Origin: Streptococcus mitis
Lineage (GTDB): Bacteria; Bacillota; Bacilli; Lactobacillales; Streptococcaceae
Assembly: GCA_001914195.1 (NCBI GenBank)
Contig: MKYF01000025.1
Location: 1 to 38,375, forward strand
Length of the DNA stretch: 38,375 bases
Reading direction: 5' to 3'
Part shown: positions 1-7,758 of the stretch, one piece after another
Layout: each line of letters begins with the position of its first letter
How positions within the stretch are numbered: position 1 is the stretch's first letter
Position numbers and translations under genes: made by a program
The notes under the pieces: model-generated
The model's input: only the letters and a program-made list of their open reading frames with translations
Told to the model about the DNA's origin: nothing
The model's database searches: none

Positions 1-65
1 AAAGGATTTTTATCGCTCTGAACATCAAAAAAGAAAGGACGAATTTTGTCCTTTCTCGAGCTTAG
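1..65 (+). CDS. ISL3-family transposase, C-terminal fragment (partial)
   Basis: Frame 3 of the plus strand (codons from base 3) reads RIFIALNIKKERTNFVLSRA and then TAG at 63-65. This matches the carboxy terminus I remember for pneumococcal IS1167 transposases, the DDE enzymes that move ISL3 elements. Only about 21 codons are in the window, so whether the whole transposase is intact cannot be judged. The stop sits 8 bp before the terminal inverted repeat, as expected for this family. Confidence 0.75.
   Translation, partial: RIFIALNIKKERTNFVLSRA
26..58 (-). terminator. Hairpin with T-tract on the minus strand inside the IS end
   Basis: The inverted repeat AGAAAGGAC (32-40) / GTCCTTTCT (48-56) has a 7-base loop and on the minus strand is followed by a run of six T. 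It lies inside the last codons of the transposase but points against it. It would stop transcription entering the IS from glgA. Stem and T-tract are seen; function is inferred. Confidence 0.6.
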
Positions 66-135
66 CTTTTCTTCAACCCACTACAGTTGACAAAGAGCCC
101 CTTTTACTTGAGACATCAGTTCTCCTCTCTAAACA

Positions 136-170
136 GCCCAAAAATCGTATGAAATCATCATACGATTTTA
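136..170 (-). terminator. Rho-independent terminator of the glg operon
   Basis: Immediately after the glgA stop (175-177), the minus strand forms the stem AAAATCGTATG / CATACGATTTT with a short loop, followed by a T-run (TTTTTGGG). The position directly behind the last gene of the operon makes this a confident intrinsic terminator. Confidence 0.8.
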
Positions 171-174
171 TCTA

Positions 175-1608
175 TTAATTAACTAAACTATGGTACAAGT
201 CAAGATATGACTTGCAAGCTGTATCCCATGAGAAATCACACTCCATAGCTTGTTTTTGTAGATTTCTCCAAACATCAGGATGGTTTCTATACAAGTCCAA
301 AGCTGTTTGGAAAGTCCAATTTAACCAATAAGGAGATAGGTTGTCAAAGCTAAAGCCAGTACCGCTTCCTTCGATTGGATTGAAAGCGCGAACGGTATCT
401 CGCAAGCCACCAACTTCATGGACCAATGGCAAGGTTCCATAACGCATAGCCATCATTTGAGACAAGCCACATGGTTCAAAACGACTTGGCATGAGGAAGA
501 GGTCACAAGCGGCGTAGATTTCTTGAGCAAGTTTGACATCAAAAGTGATATTTGCTGATAGCTTGTCTGGGTAAATCTGAGCAAACCATGAGAAAGCTCC
601 TTCAAAGGCTGGATCTCCAGTTCCCAAAAGAACAACCTGAACATCATTTTGCAAGATATGGTGAAGACTTTCGACCACCACATCAAAACCTTTTTGACGT
701 GTCAAACGAGAAACAATTCCCACTAGAGGAACGTCAGATCTAACTGGCAAGCCAACTCTTTCTTGCAATTTTGCCTTGTTCTGAGCTTTTCCAGACAAAT
801 CTTCCTGATTAAAATGATAATCTAAAAGAGCATCCGTCTGAGGATTATAAAGGTCAGCATCAATCCCGTTCACGATACCAGAGACCTTGCCAGATTCCAT
901 TCGAAGAATCTGATCCAAGTTACATCCGAATTGACTGGTCATAATTTCATGAGCATAGCTAGGTGAAACTGTTGAAACACGATCCGCATAGAGAATACCT
1001 GTCTTCATCCAGTTTAAACAGTTATTCCAGCGAAGGGTACCATCAGCATAACGTTCAAAGCCAACTCCAAACAAATCCCATAACATTCCTTCTGAAAATT
1101 GTCCTTGGAATTCCAAATTATGAATGGTTAAAACAGTTTTAATTCCTTGATAAGCTTGAATCCAACGGTATTTTTCCTTTAACAAGAAAGGAATCATGGC
1201 TGTATGGTAGTCATGAACATGGAGAAGGTCAGGAATAAAGTCAATCCTTTCCATAGCCTCAATGGCAGCCAGTTGGAAAAATGCAAAGCGTTCCCCATCG
1301 TCAAAATCACCGTAAACATGGCCACGGAAGAAATAATATTGGTTGTCAATAAAGTAGAAGGTTACACCGTTTAAGACGGTTTTCTTAATCCCACAGTACT
1401 GTCTGCGCCAACCGACGCTCACCTCAAAATGAAGAACATCTTCAATCTGATTTCCAAATTTAACCTCTACCATGTCATAGTAGGGTAAAATCACTGCAAC
1501 TTCGTGCCCAGCTTTTACCAGTGATTTGGGAAGAGCGCCAATAACGTCTCCCAAACCACCTGTTTTTGAAAAGGGTGCACCCTCTGCTGCTACAAATAAA
1601 ATTTTCAT
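175..1608 (-). CDS. glgA: Glycogen synthase GlgA (ADP-glucose alpha-1,4-glucosyltransferase)
   Basis: 477 residues, full length for bacterial GlgA (GT5 family). It transfers glucose from ADP-glucose to the non-reducing end of a growing alpha-1,4-glucan in the cytoplasm. The amino terminus carries the ADP-glucose loop KTGGLGDVIGALP at about residues 15-27. The C-terminal half has the GT-B signature region IVSRLTRQKG (about 300) and the conserved PSRFEPCGLSQMMAMRYGT stretch (about 377-395) containing the retaining-enzyme glutamate. It is the last gene of glgB-glgC-glgD-glgA. Its ATG overlaps the glgD stop by 4 bp, implying translational coupling. A strong terminator follows the stop. Confidence 0.97.
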   Translation of the reverse strand: MKILFVAAEGAPFSKTGGLGDVIGALPKSLVKAGHEVAVILPYYDMVEVKFGNQIEDVLHFEVSVGWRRQYCGIKKTVLNGVTFYFIDNQYYFFRGHVYGDFDDGERFAFFQLAAIEAMERIDFIPDLLHVHDYHTAMIPFLLKEKYRWIQAYQGIKTVLTIHNLEFQGQFSEGMLWDLFGVGFERYADGTLRWNNCLNWMKTGILYADRVSTVSPSYAHEIMTSQFGCNLDQILRMESGKVSGIVNGIDADLYNPQTDALLDYHFNQEDLSGKAQNKAKLQERVGLPVRSDVPLVGIVSRLTRQKGFDVVVESLHHILQNDVQVVLLGTGDPAFEGAFSWFAQIYPDKLSANITFDVKLAQEIYAACDLFLMPSRFEPCGLSQMMAMRYGTLPLVHEVGGLRDTVRAFNPIEGSGTGFSFDNLSPYWLNWTFQTALDLYRNHPDVWRNLQKQAMECDFSWDTACKSYLDLYHSLVN

Positions 1609-2744
1609 GAATGAATATCCTCTGTTACTTTGCTACCTTTCTTAACGACAACTGGATGTTCTGCAGTTCCTCGAATCACAACACCAGGCTCAACTTCAAC
1701 ACCCTTGTCCAAGATAGCATATTCTACCTGAGCTCCTTCTCCAATAACAACACGAGGGAAGAGCAGGCTATCTTTAACCAGGCTATCCTTATGGACATGA
1801 ATATTACGTGATAGAACAGAATTAGCCACTTGACCTTCAATGATACTACCAGAAGCAAACTGAGAAGTACTTACCTTAGATGTATTGGCATAGTAAGTTG
1901 GCTCTTCGTTTTTGACCTTTGTATAAATTTTTTGATTCGGTGAGAAGAGAGAGTAGAATTTTTGTGATTCAAGCATATCTTTGTTAGCTTGATAATAAGA
2001 CTCTACAGAGTGAATATTTGCCAGATAACCTGTGTACTCGTAGGCAAAAGCCCCTTCTTTTGCAGCCAAATCCCGTAAAACATAGCGCAACTTCTCTGGA
2101 TGTTCTTTATTAGCTTCTTCTTCTAAGCGTTCAATCAACCAAGGTGTATCAACGACAAAGATATCTGTAGACATGTTATAGATTTGATCTGGTAACTTGC
2201 TATCAAAGAGTTTATGAGAACGAACATGGTCTGTTTCATCCACTTCCAAGATTGCATTTACTTCTGAAATATCTTTTTTAGGCAGTTTTTTATAAACTAC
2301 AGTGATTGGACCTTTTGTTGTACTGTGTAGGTGGAATACTTGGTTCAGATCAATATTAATCAAAACATCACAGTTAAGTGACACTGTTTGGTTGGAGCCA
2401 GAACGTTTCAAATAAGTGAGAAGCTGTTGGTAGTATTCTTTTCCAACTGTACTACTTTCCACACGGGTATTGTAAATACCTAGATAGTAGTGGCTAAGAA
2501 GAGTTGATAAGCCCCACTCACGTCCTGAACGGATATGGTCAAAGACAGAACTGATATTATCTTGTTGGAAAATACCAAAGATACTACGGACACCAGCATT
2601 AGCAAGACTTGAAAGCGGGAAGTCAATCAAGCGATATTTACCACCAAATGGCAAACTGGCTACTGGACGGTGGTCTGTCAGTGTTGACATATCATGAAAA
2701 CCAACTGTATTTCCTAAAATGGCAGAATATTTATCAATCTTCAT
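1605..2744 (-). CDS. glgD: GlgD, ADP-glucose pyrophosphorylase regulatory-type subunit
   Basis: 379 residues, homologous to GlgC, with an N-terminal nucleotidyltransferase-like fold and a C-terminal left-handed beta-helix (hexapeptide-like repeats after about residue 285). The canonical glucose-1-phosphate/ATP loop GGxGTRL is degenerate here: the start reads SAILGNTVGFHDMSTLTDHR, without the Gly-Gly-x-Gly-x-Arg pattern present in the GlgC next door. That is the usual state of Firmicutes GlgD, which forms hetero-oligomers with GlgC and raises its activity. It overlaps glgC by 11 bp and glgA by 4 bp. A partner role is inferred from family knowledge; weak catalytic activity of its own is not excluded. 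Confidence 0.95.
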   Translation of the reverse strand: MKIDKYSAILGNTVGFHDMSTLTDHRPVASLPFGGKYRLIDFPLSSLANAGVRSIFGIFQQDNISSVFDHIRSGREWGLSTLLSHYYLGIYNTRVESSTVGKEYYQQLLTYLKRSGSNQTVSLNCDVLINIDLNQVFHLHSTTKGPITVVYKKLPKKDISEVNAILEVDETDHVRSHKLFDSKLPDQIYNMSTDIFVVDTPWLIERLEEEANKEHPEKLRYVLRDLAAKEGAFAYEYTGYLANIHSVESYYQANKDMLESQKFYSLFSPNQKIYTKVKNEEPTYYANTSKVSTSQFASGSIIEGQVANSVLSRNIHVHKDSLVKDSLLFPRVVIGEGAQVEYAILDKGVEVEPGVVIRGTAEHPVVVKKGSKVTEDIHS

Positions 2745-3876
2745 CTGTTGCTACCCCCACTACTTCATTATATCCTACAACTTGTACTTCTTCTGTTCCA
2801 TCAATTTCGACACCGTCAGAAATAACTGCACCTTCACCAATAATGGCACGTTTGATTTTAGCTCCCTGACCAACAATTGCACCACTCATGATAACTGAAT
2901 CAACAACTTCTGCCCCTTCTCGAACTTGCGCACCTGTTGAAAGGATAGAATGTTTAACAGTTCCATCTACAAAACAGCCATCGACAACCAAGGAATCTTC
3001 CACATGAGCATTTGCCCCAAGGAAGTTTGGTGGTGAAATTAAGTTTCTTGAGTAAATCTTCCATTGACGGTTACGGCTGTCCAAGGCATTCTCTGGAGAA
3101 ATGTACTCCATGTTCGCTTCCCAAAGCGACTCAATGGTACCAACATCTTTCCAGTAACCTTTAAATTCATAGGCATAGACACTTTCACCTGACTCAAGGT
3201 AATTTGGAATGACATTTTTACCAAAGTCTGACATATCGACATTGCTCTTTTCAGCAGCAACGAGCATATTGCGCAGACGTTGCCAATCAAAGATGTAAAT
3301 TCCCATAGAAGCTTTGGTAGATTTAGGTTGAGCTGGTTTTTCTTCAAATTCCACAATGCGGTTATTGGCATCTGTATTCATGATACCAAAACGGCTAGCT
3401 TCTTTCAGGGGAACATCAAGAACTGCTACTGTCAAACTGGCATTGTTATCCTTGTGAGACTGGAGCATATCATCATAGTCCATTTTATAGATGTGGTCCC
3501 CAGAGAGAATTAAGACATACTCAGGGTTGACACTGTCGATATAATCAATATTTTGGTAAATAGCGTGGCTAGTCCCCTCAAACCAACGATTTCCTTCACT
3601 TGCAGAATACGGTTGAAGAATAGAGACACCAGAATTAATACCGTCTAATCCCCAACTTGAACCGTTTCCAATATGATTGTTAAGAGCAAGTGGTTGATAC
3701 TGGGTGATGACTCCAACATTGTGAATCCCTGAGTTGGCACAGTTTGAAAGAGCGAAGTCAATGATACGGTAGCGTCCGCCAAATTGTACAGCTGGTTTCG
3801 CAAGGTTTTGAGTGAGTTTTCCGAGACGAGTTCCTTGCCCACCGGCAAGAATCAAAGCTAACATTTCATTCTTCAT
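2734..3876 (-). CDS. glgC: Glucose-1-phosphate adenylyltransferase GlgC
   Basis: 380 residues, full length. It makes ADP-glucose from glucose-1-phosphate and ATP, the committed step of bacterial glycogen synthesis. The intact nucleotide loop GGQGTRLGKLTQNLAKPAVQ is at about residues 12-31, followed by GGRYRIIDF. SGDHIYKMDY (about residues 124-133) contains the metal-binding aspartate region, and FEEKP is at about 177. The C-terminal beta-helix domain has hexapeptide-type repeats (VEDSLVVDGCFVDG, VVDSVIMSGAIVG). It overlaps glgB by 11 bp and glgD by 11 bp in one operon. Substrate glucose-1-phosphate would come from the phosphoglucomutase at 16386. Confidence 0.97.
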   Translation of the reverse strand: MKNEMLALILAGGQGTRLGKLTQNLAKPAVQFGGRYRIIDFALSNCANSGIHNVGVITQYQPLALNNHIGNGSSWGLDGINSGVSILQPYSASEGNRWFEGTSHAIYQNIDYIDSVNPEYVLILSGDHIYKMDYDDMLQSHKDNNASLTVAVLDVPLKEASRFGIMNTDANNRIVEFEEKPAQPKSTKASMGIYIFDWQRLRNMLVAAEKSNVDMSDFGKNVIPNYLESGESVYAYEFKGYWKDVGTIESLWEANMEYISPENALDSRNRQWKIYSRNLISPPNFLGANAHVEDSLVVDGCFVDGTVKHSILSTGAQVREGAEVVDSVIMSGAIVGQGAKIKRAIIGEGAVISDGVEIDGTEEVQVVGYNEVVGVATDED

Positions 3877-5794
3877 TTTCTACTCCTTTTTGGTTTTTAC
3901 TTGTGACGGTTTTTGCAGATTTCAAGCGGCGTTTGATTTTCCAAACACTTGCTCCCATAGCCGGTAGGGTAAAGGTCAAGGTCTGCTCATAATCTTTCCA
4001 TAGTCCTTCTTGCGTTTGAACAGTTTGATTATGTTCTTTCCAAACGCCTCCCCACTCTTCTAACTCAGTATTCCAGATTTCTTCATAAATCCCTGCAACA
4101 GGCAGACCGATTGTAAAATCTTTTCGTTCAACAGGTGCCATATTAAAGACGCAGACTAGCATGTCGCCCTTCTTACCCTTACGGATGAAGGAAAGAACAC
4201 TCTGGTCTCGATTATCCGCATCAATGATTTCAATACCATCATAGCTGGTATCGATTTCCCACAGACAGCGATGATCTTTGTAAAACTGGTTTAGCTGAGA
4301 AGTGAAATACTTCATCTTAGCATTCATTGGATCTTCTAGATTAGACCATTCCAACTGCTCTTCAGATTTCCATTCTAGGAATTGGCCGTATTCGCTACCC
4401 ATGAAGAGCAATTTCTTACCAGGGTGACAAATTTGGTAAGTGTAGATATTGCGTAAGCCTGCGAATTGATTATAGCGATCTCCCCACATCTTGTGCATCA
4501 TACTCTTCTTACCGTGAACCACTTCATCGTGCGAGAATGGTAGGAGATAGTTTTCATTGAAAACATACATAAAGCTGAAAGTCACCAGGTTAAAGTCATA
4601 TTTACGATAAATCGGATCTTCTTCATAGAATCGGAGGATATCATTCATCCAACCCATATTCCATTTGTAGTCAAATCCTAGACCATCTGAATCCTTAGTG
4701 TCAGTAATCTGAGTAGCTGATGAACTTTCCTCAGCTATCATCATAACGTCTGGATGAACTAGTTTAATCACATCATTCAAGCGTTGAAGGAAATAATAAC
4801 CTTCATAGTTGAGATTGCCACCATCTTTATTAGGAGTCCATGGAGCATCATCGTAGTCAAGATAGAGCATGTTGCTAACCGCATCCACGCGAATACCATC
4901 TAAATGATAAAAATCAATCCAGAACTTAATACTAGAGATCAAGAAAGACTGGACTTCATTCTTTCCAAGGTCAAAATTAAGTGCTCCCCAACCGTAGTTA
5001 TGAGCCTTATTATGGTCTTGGTATTCAAAAGTCGGTGTTCCATCATAATAGGCCAAGGCATCATCATTAATAGTAAAGTGACCAGGTACCCAGTCTACAA
5101 TAACCCCAATATTGTTTAAGTGACATTCCTCAACAAAATCTTGAAACTCTTCAGGGCGACCATAGGCATGCTCTAAAGCGAAGTAACCCATAAGCTGATA
5201 GCCCCAACTCAAACCGAGAGGGTGAGACATCAAGGGCATAAATTCAATATGAGTATAGTTCATCTCAACTAGGTAAGGAATGAGTTCATCTTTCAATTGA
5301 GCAAAACTATAAGGACTTCCATCTGGATTTCTCTTCCACGATCCAGCGTGAACTTCGTAGATATTGACAGGACGTTCAAAGAAAGTCCAACGTTTTCTGC
5401 GAGCTAACCAAAGCCCATCCTTCCATTTCTTTTCTGGAATCTCTGTTAAAATAGCTCCAGTACCTGGACGTGCCTCATACCGTACAGCCAAAGGATCAAT
5501 CTTCATCAACTGATGACCATTTGCGCGTGTGATATGATACTTATAAATTTGGCCTTCTTGAGCAAGAGTAGTGAAGACTTCCCAGACTCCAAATTCATTT
5601 CGTTCCATCGGAATTTGATTTTCTACCCAATTCGTGAAATCTCCCACCAAGTGGACAGTCTGAGCATTGGGAGCCCACACACGAAATGTATAACCGTATT
5701 CTCCATTTAGTTCTTCCCTATGTGCTCCTAGATAATGCTGAAGGTGAAAATTTTCTCCTGTCATAAAGGTGCGCAAAGCTTCTCTTTTATCCAT
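3866..5794 (-). CDS. glgB: 1,4-alpha-glucan branching enzyme GlgB
   Basis: 642 residues, first gene of the glycogen operon. It introduces alpha-1,6 branches. An N-terminal CBM48/early-set domain (about 30-110, YGYTFRVWAPNAQTVHLVGD) precedes a GH13 barrel. All GH13 regions are visible: VIVDWVPGHF, DGIRVDAVSNMLY with the nucleophile Asp, MMIAEESS with the acid/base Glu, and LPFSHDEVVHGK. A C-terminal beta domain follows. The chosen ATG is preceded by GAGGAGGT, a very strong ribosome site. The promoter and cre-like site upstream put the operon under likely CcpA control. The carboxy tail is lysine-rich and overlaps glgC by 11 bp. Confidence 0.97.
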   Translation of the reverse strand: MDKREALRTFMTGENFHLQHYLGAHREELNGEYGYTFRVWAPNAQTVHLVGDFTNWVENQIPMERNEFGVWEVFTTLAQEGQIYKYHITRANGHQLMKIDPLAVRYEARPGTGAILTEIPEKKWKDGLWLARRKRWTFFERPVNIYEVHAGSWKRNPDGSPYSFAQLKDELIPYLVEMNYTHIEFMPLMSHPLGLSWGYQLMGYFALEHAYGRPEEFQDFVEECHLNNIGVIVDWVPGHFTINDDALAYYDGTPTFEYQDHNKAHNYGWGALNFDLGKNEVQSFLISSIKFWIDFYHLDGIRVDAVSNMLYLDYDDAPWTPNKDGGNLNYEGYYFLQRLNDVIKLVHPDVMMIAEESSSATQITDTKDSDGLGFDYKWNMGWMNDILRFYEEDPIYRKYDFNLVTFSFMYVFNENYLLPFSHDEVVHGKKSMMHKMWGDRYNQFAGLRNIYTYQICHPGKKLLFMGSEYGQFLEWKSEEQLEWSNLEDPMNAKMKYFTSQLNQFYKDHRCLWEIDTSYDGIEIIDADNRDQSVLSFIRKGKKGDMLVCVFNMAPVERKDFTIGLPVAGIYEEIWNTELEEWGGVWKEHNQTVQTQEGLWKDYEQTLTFTLPAMGASVWKIKRRLKSAKTVTSKNQKGVENEE

Positions 5795-5810
5795 AATACC
5801 TCCTCTTTTC

Positions 5811-5824
5811 TGTAAGCGTTTTCT
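5811..5824 (-). promoter_or_regulatory. cre-like catabolite (CcpA) site in the glgB leader
   Basis: The plus strand reads TGTAAGCGTTTTCT, close to the Gram-positive cre consensus TGWAARCGYTWNCW. It lies between the predicted transcription start and the glgB ribosome site, a position from which bound CcpA usually represses by blocking initiation or elongation. The match is seen; regulation is inferred. Confidence 0.65.
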
Positions 5825-5832
5825 ATAGATTT

Positions 5833-5861
5833 ATTATACTACCTTTTTAGGGAAGATTCAA
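5833..5861 (-). promoter_or_regulatory. Sigma-A promoter of the glgBCDA operon
   Basis: On the minus strand, a -35 box TTGAAT (5861-5856), a 17-base spacer and a perfect -10 box TATAAT (5838-5833) lie about 40 bp before the glgB ATG. No other convincing promoter is seen inside the overlapping operon. Confidence 0.75.
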
Positions 5862-6025
5862 GTAAATTACGGAATTTGCAAAAAAATCTTTTGAAAGTCT
5901 TCAACAAATTCACTGATGTGTTCACTTGTAAATCAAGAAATTTTCAAACAGATTATGAAAACGAATTGTTTTTTTACAATACTATCATAAAGTTCGTCAT
6001 TTTACTAATAAAATTGTTGTTTTAA

Positions 6026-6063
6026 AGTAAAAAACAAAATCAGGAAAACAATTTCCTGATTTT
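6026..6063 (-). terminator. Terminator of gapN
   Basis: The stem AAATCAGGAAA (6037-6047) / TTTCCTGATTT (6052-6062) begins six bases after the gapN stop. On the minus strand it is followed by TTTTGTTTTTTAC, a good T-tract. The rest of 5862-6025 is AT-rich and shows no gene. Confidence 0.8.
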
Positions 6064-6068
6064 ACATT

Positions 6069-7493
6069 TTATTTCACATCAAAAACAATGGATTTGACAT
6101 TTGTCATCGCTTCAATGCTATATTTAATTCCTTGCACTCCAGCTCCAGAACCTTTGACACCAAGGAATGGGAAATTATCTGGACCACGTTGGGTTTTATT
6201 ATTAATATGAACTGTACCCACTTCAAGTTTTTCAGCAATTTCAAAAGCCTTTTTGAAATCATTTGTAAAGACTGAGGATTGAAGGCCGAATTCAGATTCG
6301 TTGGCAAAGGCAATTGCTTCTTCTACATTAGCCACACGAATAATTGGTAAAACAGGGCCAAATGGCTCTTCCCATGCTACTTTCATATCTTTTGTCACTT
6401 GGTCAAAAAGCACTGGCCAGAGAAGATTGTCCTCACGTTTGATTGGTGTCAGAGCCTGAGCCCCTTTTTCTTGTGCATCCTCAATCAAGCCCCAGATGAA
6501 GTCAGCTGAAGCATTGTCAATAACAGGTGTAATATCAGCATTGTCAAATGGATCACCAACTGTTAATTTAGAAACTTCTTCTTGAAGTAAAGTAGCTAAT
6601 TTATCTGCTACACTTTCGAGAACAATGACACGTTTAATGGCCGTGCAACGTTGGCCTGAGTAGCTAAAGGCACCCGCAACAATTTGCTTGGCAGCATGTT
6701 CCAAATCTGCATCTTCTAGTACAAGAGCTGCATCTTTTCCACCAAGCTCCAGCATGATAGGACGCATACCAGCTAAACGACCAATACGTTCTCCGATAGG
6801 GGTTGATCCTGTAAAGTTGATGAAGTTGACTTCTTTGTGCTCAATGATATAATCCCCAATTTCTGAACCACGACCCGTAATGGTATTGAAAACACCTGCT
6901 GGAATCCCTGCTTCTTCAAAGGCTTTAGCCAACAAGAGACCAGAAATGGAACCTTGTGTTGGTGGCTTAAACATAACAACATTCCCTGCAATCAAGGCCG
7001 GAGCAATCTTAGAACCAGAAAGATTAACTGGATAGTTAAAGGGAGCAATAGCTAGCACGACTCCAACCGGCTCACGACGAACAACAGCCAGTTTGTTTTT
7101 ACTTGCTGCTTCAAAACCGCCACCTTCCATTGCTTGTCCAGTGATACGGAGACCTTCCTCAGCAGCATAACGAATCAAGTCTGCTGTACGCACTACTTCT
7201 CCAATGGCTGCTTTAATCCCTTTTGCTACTTCTTTGGCAAGGATAGTACCAATTTCTTCCTTATCGCGTTCTAAAATAGCTGCTGTTTTATGCAAATAAG
7301 CCGCACGTTCAACTGCTGATAAAGCTCGCCATGCTGGCAGGGCTGCACGCGCAGCTTGCATAGCCTCATCTACTTCTGCTTGGCTCATAGCGGGTACTGT
7401 CCCTAATTCTTCTTGATTGATTGGTGAATAAATCGTAATTTCTTTTTCAGATGATTTCCATTCTCCATTTACTAAATTCTTATATCTTGTCAA
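6069..7493 (-). CDS. gapN: NADP-dependent non-phosphorylating glyceraldehyde-3-phosphate dehydrogenase GapN
   Basis: 474 residues, aldehyde dehydrogenase superfamily. GapN oxidises glyceraldehyde-3-phosphate directly to 3-phosphoglycerate with NADP+, supplying NADPH in streptococci that lack a full oxidative pentose-phosphate route. Visible landmarks are PFNYPVNL (151-158), FTGSTPIGERIG (227-238), the general-base Glu249 in LELGGKDAA, and the catalytic Cys283 in GQRCTAIKRV. The start is a TTG codon, chosen because an AGGAGG ribosome site stands 8 bases upstream and no ATG is nearby. It has its own promoter and terminator, so it is monocistronic. Confidence 0.96.
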   Translation of the reverse strand: MTRYKNLVNGEWKSSEKEITIYSPINQEELGTVPAMSQAEVDEAMQAARAALPAWRALSAVERAAYLHKTAAILERDKEEIGTILAKEVAKGIKAAIGEVVRTADLIRYAAEEGLRITGQAMEGGGFEAASKNKLAVVRREPVGVVLAIAPFNYPVNLSGSKIAPALIAGNVVMFKPPTQGSISGLLLAKAFEEAGIPAGVFNTITGRGSEIGDYIIEHKEVNFINFTGSTPIGERIGRLAGMRPIMLELGGKDAALVLEDADLEHAAKQIVAGAFSYSGQRCTAIKRVIVLESVADKLATLLQEEVSKLTVGDPFDNADITPVIDNASADFIWGLIEDAQEKGAQALTPIKREDNLLWPVLFDQVTKDMKVAWEEPFGPVLPIIRVANVEEAIAFANESEFGLQSSVFTNDFKKAFEIAEKLEVGTVHINNKTQRGPDNFPFLGVKGSGAGVQGIKYSIEAMTNVKSIVFDVK

Positions 7494-7523
7494 ATTCTCG
7501 TCCTCCTGAAAATGATTAGATAT

Positions 7524-7551
7524 ATTTTACCAAATTTTCAGAAAATTACAA
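7524..7551 (-). promoter_or_regulatory. gapN promoter
   Basis: On the minus strand, TTGTAA (7551-7546), a 16-base spacer and TAAAAT (7529-7524) lie about 30 bp upstream of the AGGAGG/TTG start of gapN. Its placement and AT-rich context suit a sigma-A promoter. Confidence 0.6.
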
Positions 7552-7635
7552 CCCTTTTTGCAATATTTTTGAGATTATTTTCACAAGCTTGACTTTTCAA
7601 ACTATTTGAACTCTTTTGTTAAGCAGTCAGTACAA

Positions 7636-7667
7636 GAAGAAAAGGCTTAGATGAACTAAACCTTTTT
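7636..7667 (-). terminator. Terminator downstream of pulA
   Basis: The stem AAAAGGCTTAG (7640-7650) / CTAAACCTTTT (7656-7666) with a 5-base loop and one G-U pair is followed by pyrimidine-rich TTCTTCTTG on the minus strand. It lies about 90 bp after the pulA stop. It could also act on the plus strand. Confidence 0.65.
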
Positions 7668-7758
7668 CATGCTATGTTATTCTTCATTGAGTTTTATAAT
7701 TTTTAGCAAGAAGATATCCTAGAAATTATACGACACAATTGAAAACTTTTGATTTTTT

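Larger units (their letters stand above)
1..99 (+). mobile_element. Right end of an IS1167-like ISL3-family insertion sequence (cut by window edge)
   Basis: The first 65 bases encode the last 20 residues of an ISL3-type transposase, and the following bases end in a recognisable terminal inverted repeat. Read on the minus strand from base 99, that repeat begins GGCTCTTTGTCAACTGTAGT, the usual style of an ISL3 end. The element therefore enters from the left, outside the window, and finishes around base 99 (the edge could be a base or two beyond). It lies just downstream of the glycogen operon terminator. The family assignment comes from remembered IS1167 sequence, not from a search. The left end and target duplication cannot be seen. 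Confidence 0.8.
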
